Source: Chloroflexi bacterium RBG_16_70_13 (GTDB taxonomy: Bacteria; Chloroflexota; Limnocylindria; Limnocylindrales; CSP1-4). Taken from it: a stretch of 5,826 nt of DNA. Numbering within the stretch: position 1 is the stretch's first letter; every line of letters begins with the position of its first letter. This document shows positions 5,810 to 5,826 of this stretch, one piece after another. The translations under genes and the position numbers were made by a program. A model generated the notes under the pieces. That model was not told where the DNA came from. It saw only the letters and a list, made by a program, of their open reading frames with translations, and ran no database searches. Where the stretch lies: contig MGOD01000139.1 of the NCBI GenBank assembly GCA_001795245.1, forward strand, positions 9,389-15,214, written 5' to 3'.

Positions 5810-5826
5810 CATTCGGGCCACCTGAC
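5810..5826. repeat. third, partial repeat copy cut by the window edge
   Basis: CATTCGGGCCACCTGAC is an exact 17-base match to 5646-5662 in unit 1. In unit 2 the same place is diverged, so this looks like the 3' end of another unit or a dispersed sub-repeat. The array may continue past the window. Confidence 0.6.

Larger units (their letters stand above)
5548..5826. other. intergenic region after recA without a convincing gene
   Basis: These 279 bases hold only the imperfect tandem repeat. Open frames exist on both strands (for example - strand 5510-5821), but their products are Arg/Pro/Ala-rich, mirror the DNA repeat, have no ribosome binding site and resemble no protein family. No tRNA, classical terminator or CRISPR-type short regular array was seen. 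Confidence 0.6.

Noticed and set aside
5548..5826. CRISPR array or IS terminal repeats after recA
   Set aside because: There are only two long diverged units plus a fragment, with no short identical repeats with regular spacers, no transposase and no clear target-site duplication.

Overview
The window is GC-rich bacterial chromosome (roughly 70% G+C by eye), with strongly G/C-biased third codon positions and almost everything on the + strand. Protein motifs, GC content and a Gram-positive-style LexA box candidate fit a high-GC member of Chloroflexota (for example a Limnocylindria-like lineage). That placement is inference: no rRNA is present, and a deep actinobacterial relative is not excluded. 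Nothing marks the window as a plasmid, phage or island. It is a recombination-repair locus.

Layout: the 3' tail of an upstream gene, possibly ruvC (1-45), overlaps ruvA (42-638) by the four bases GTGA. A 166-nt spacer with palindromes precedes an unexpected endonuclease/exonuclease/phosphatase-fold gene (805-1788). A 65-nt spacer then carries a LexA-box candidate and an extended -10 element placed so close to the ruvB start that the ruvB mRNA should be leaderless (ruvB 1854-2966). A GC hairpin sits directly after the ruvB stop, followed by tgt (3031-4206), a small 53-codon gene missed by length cut-offs (4249-4410), and recA (4474-5547). The last 279 bases have no convincing gene and hold a diverged tandem repeat of about 130 bp whose first unit begins with the recA stop codon.

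How it works together: RecA forms the strand-exchange filament, RuvA recognises the resulting four-way junction, and RuvB is the hexameric motor that drives branch migration; RuvC, which would cut the junction, is probably the gene running in from the left. Tgt, the queuosine base-exchange enzyme, is a frequent genomic neighbour of ruvB, but its usual partner queA is absent here. The nuclease-fold gene and the 53-aa basic protein are the two poorly understood members. The regulatory signals suggest that the group is split into separately controlled units: ruvA with the upstream gene, the nuclease, ruvB(-tgt) under SOS-type control, and small gene-recA, perhaps from a promoter inside tgt.
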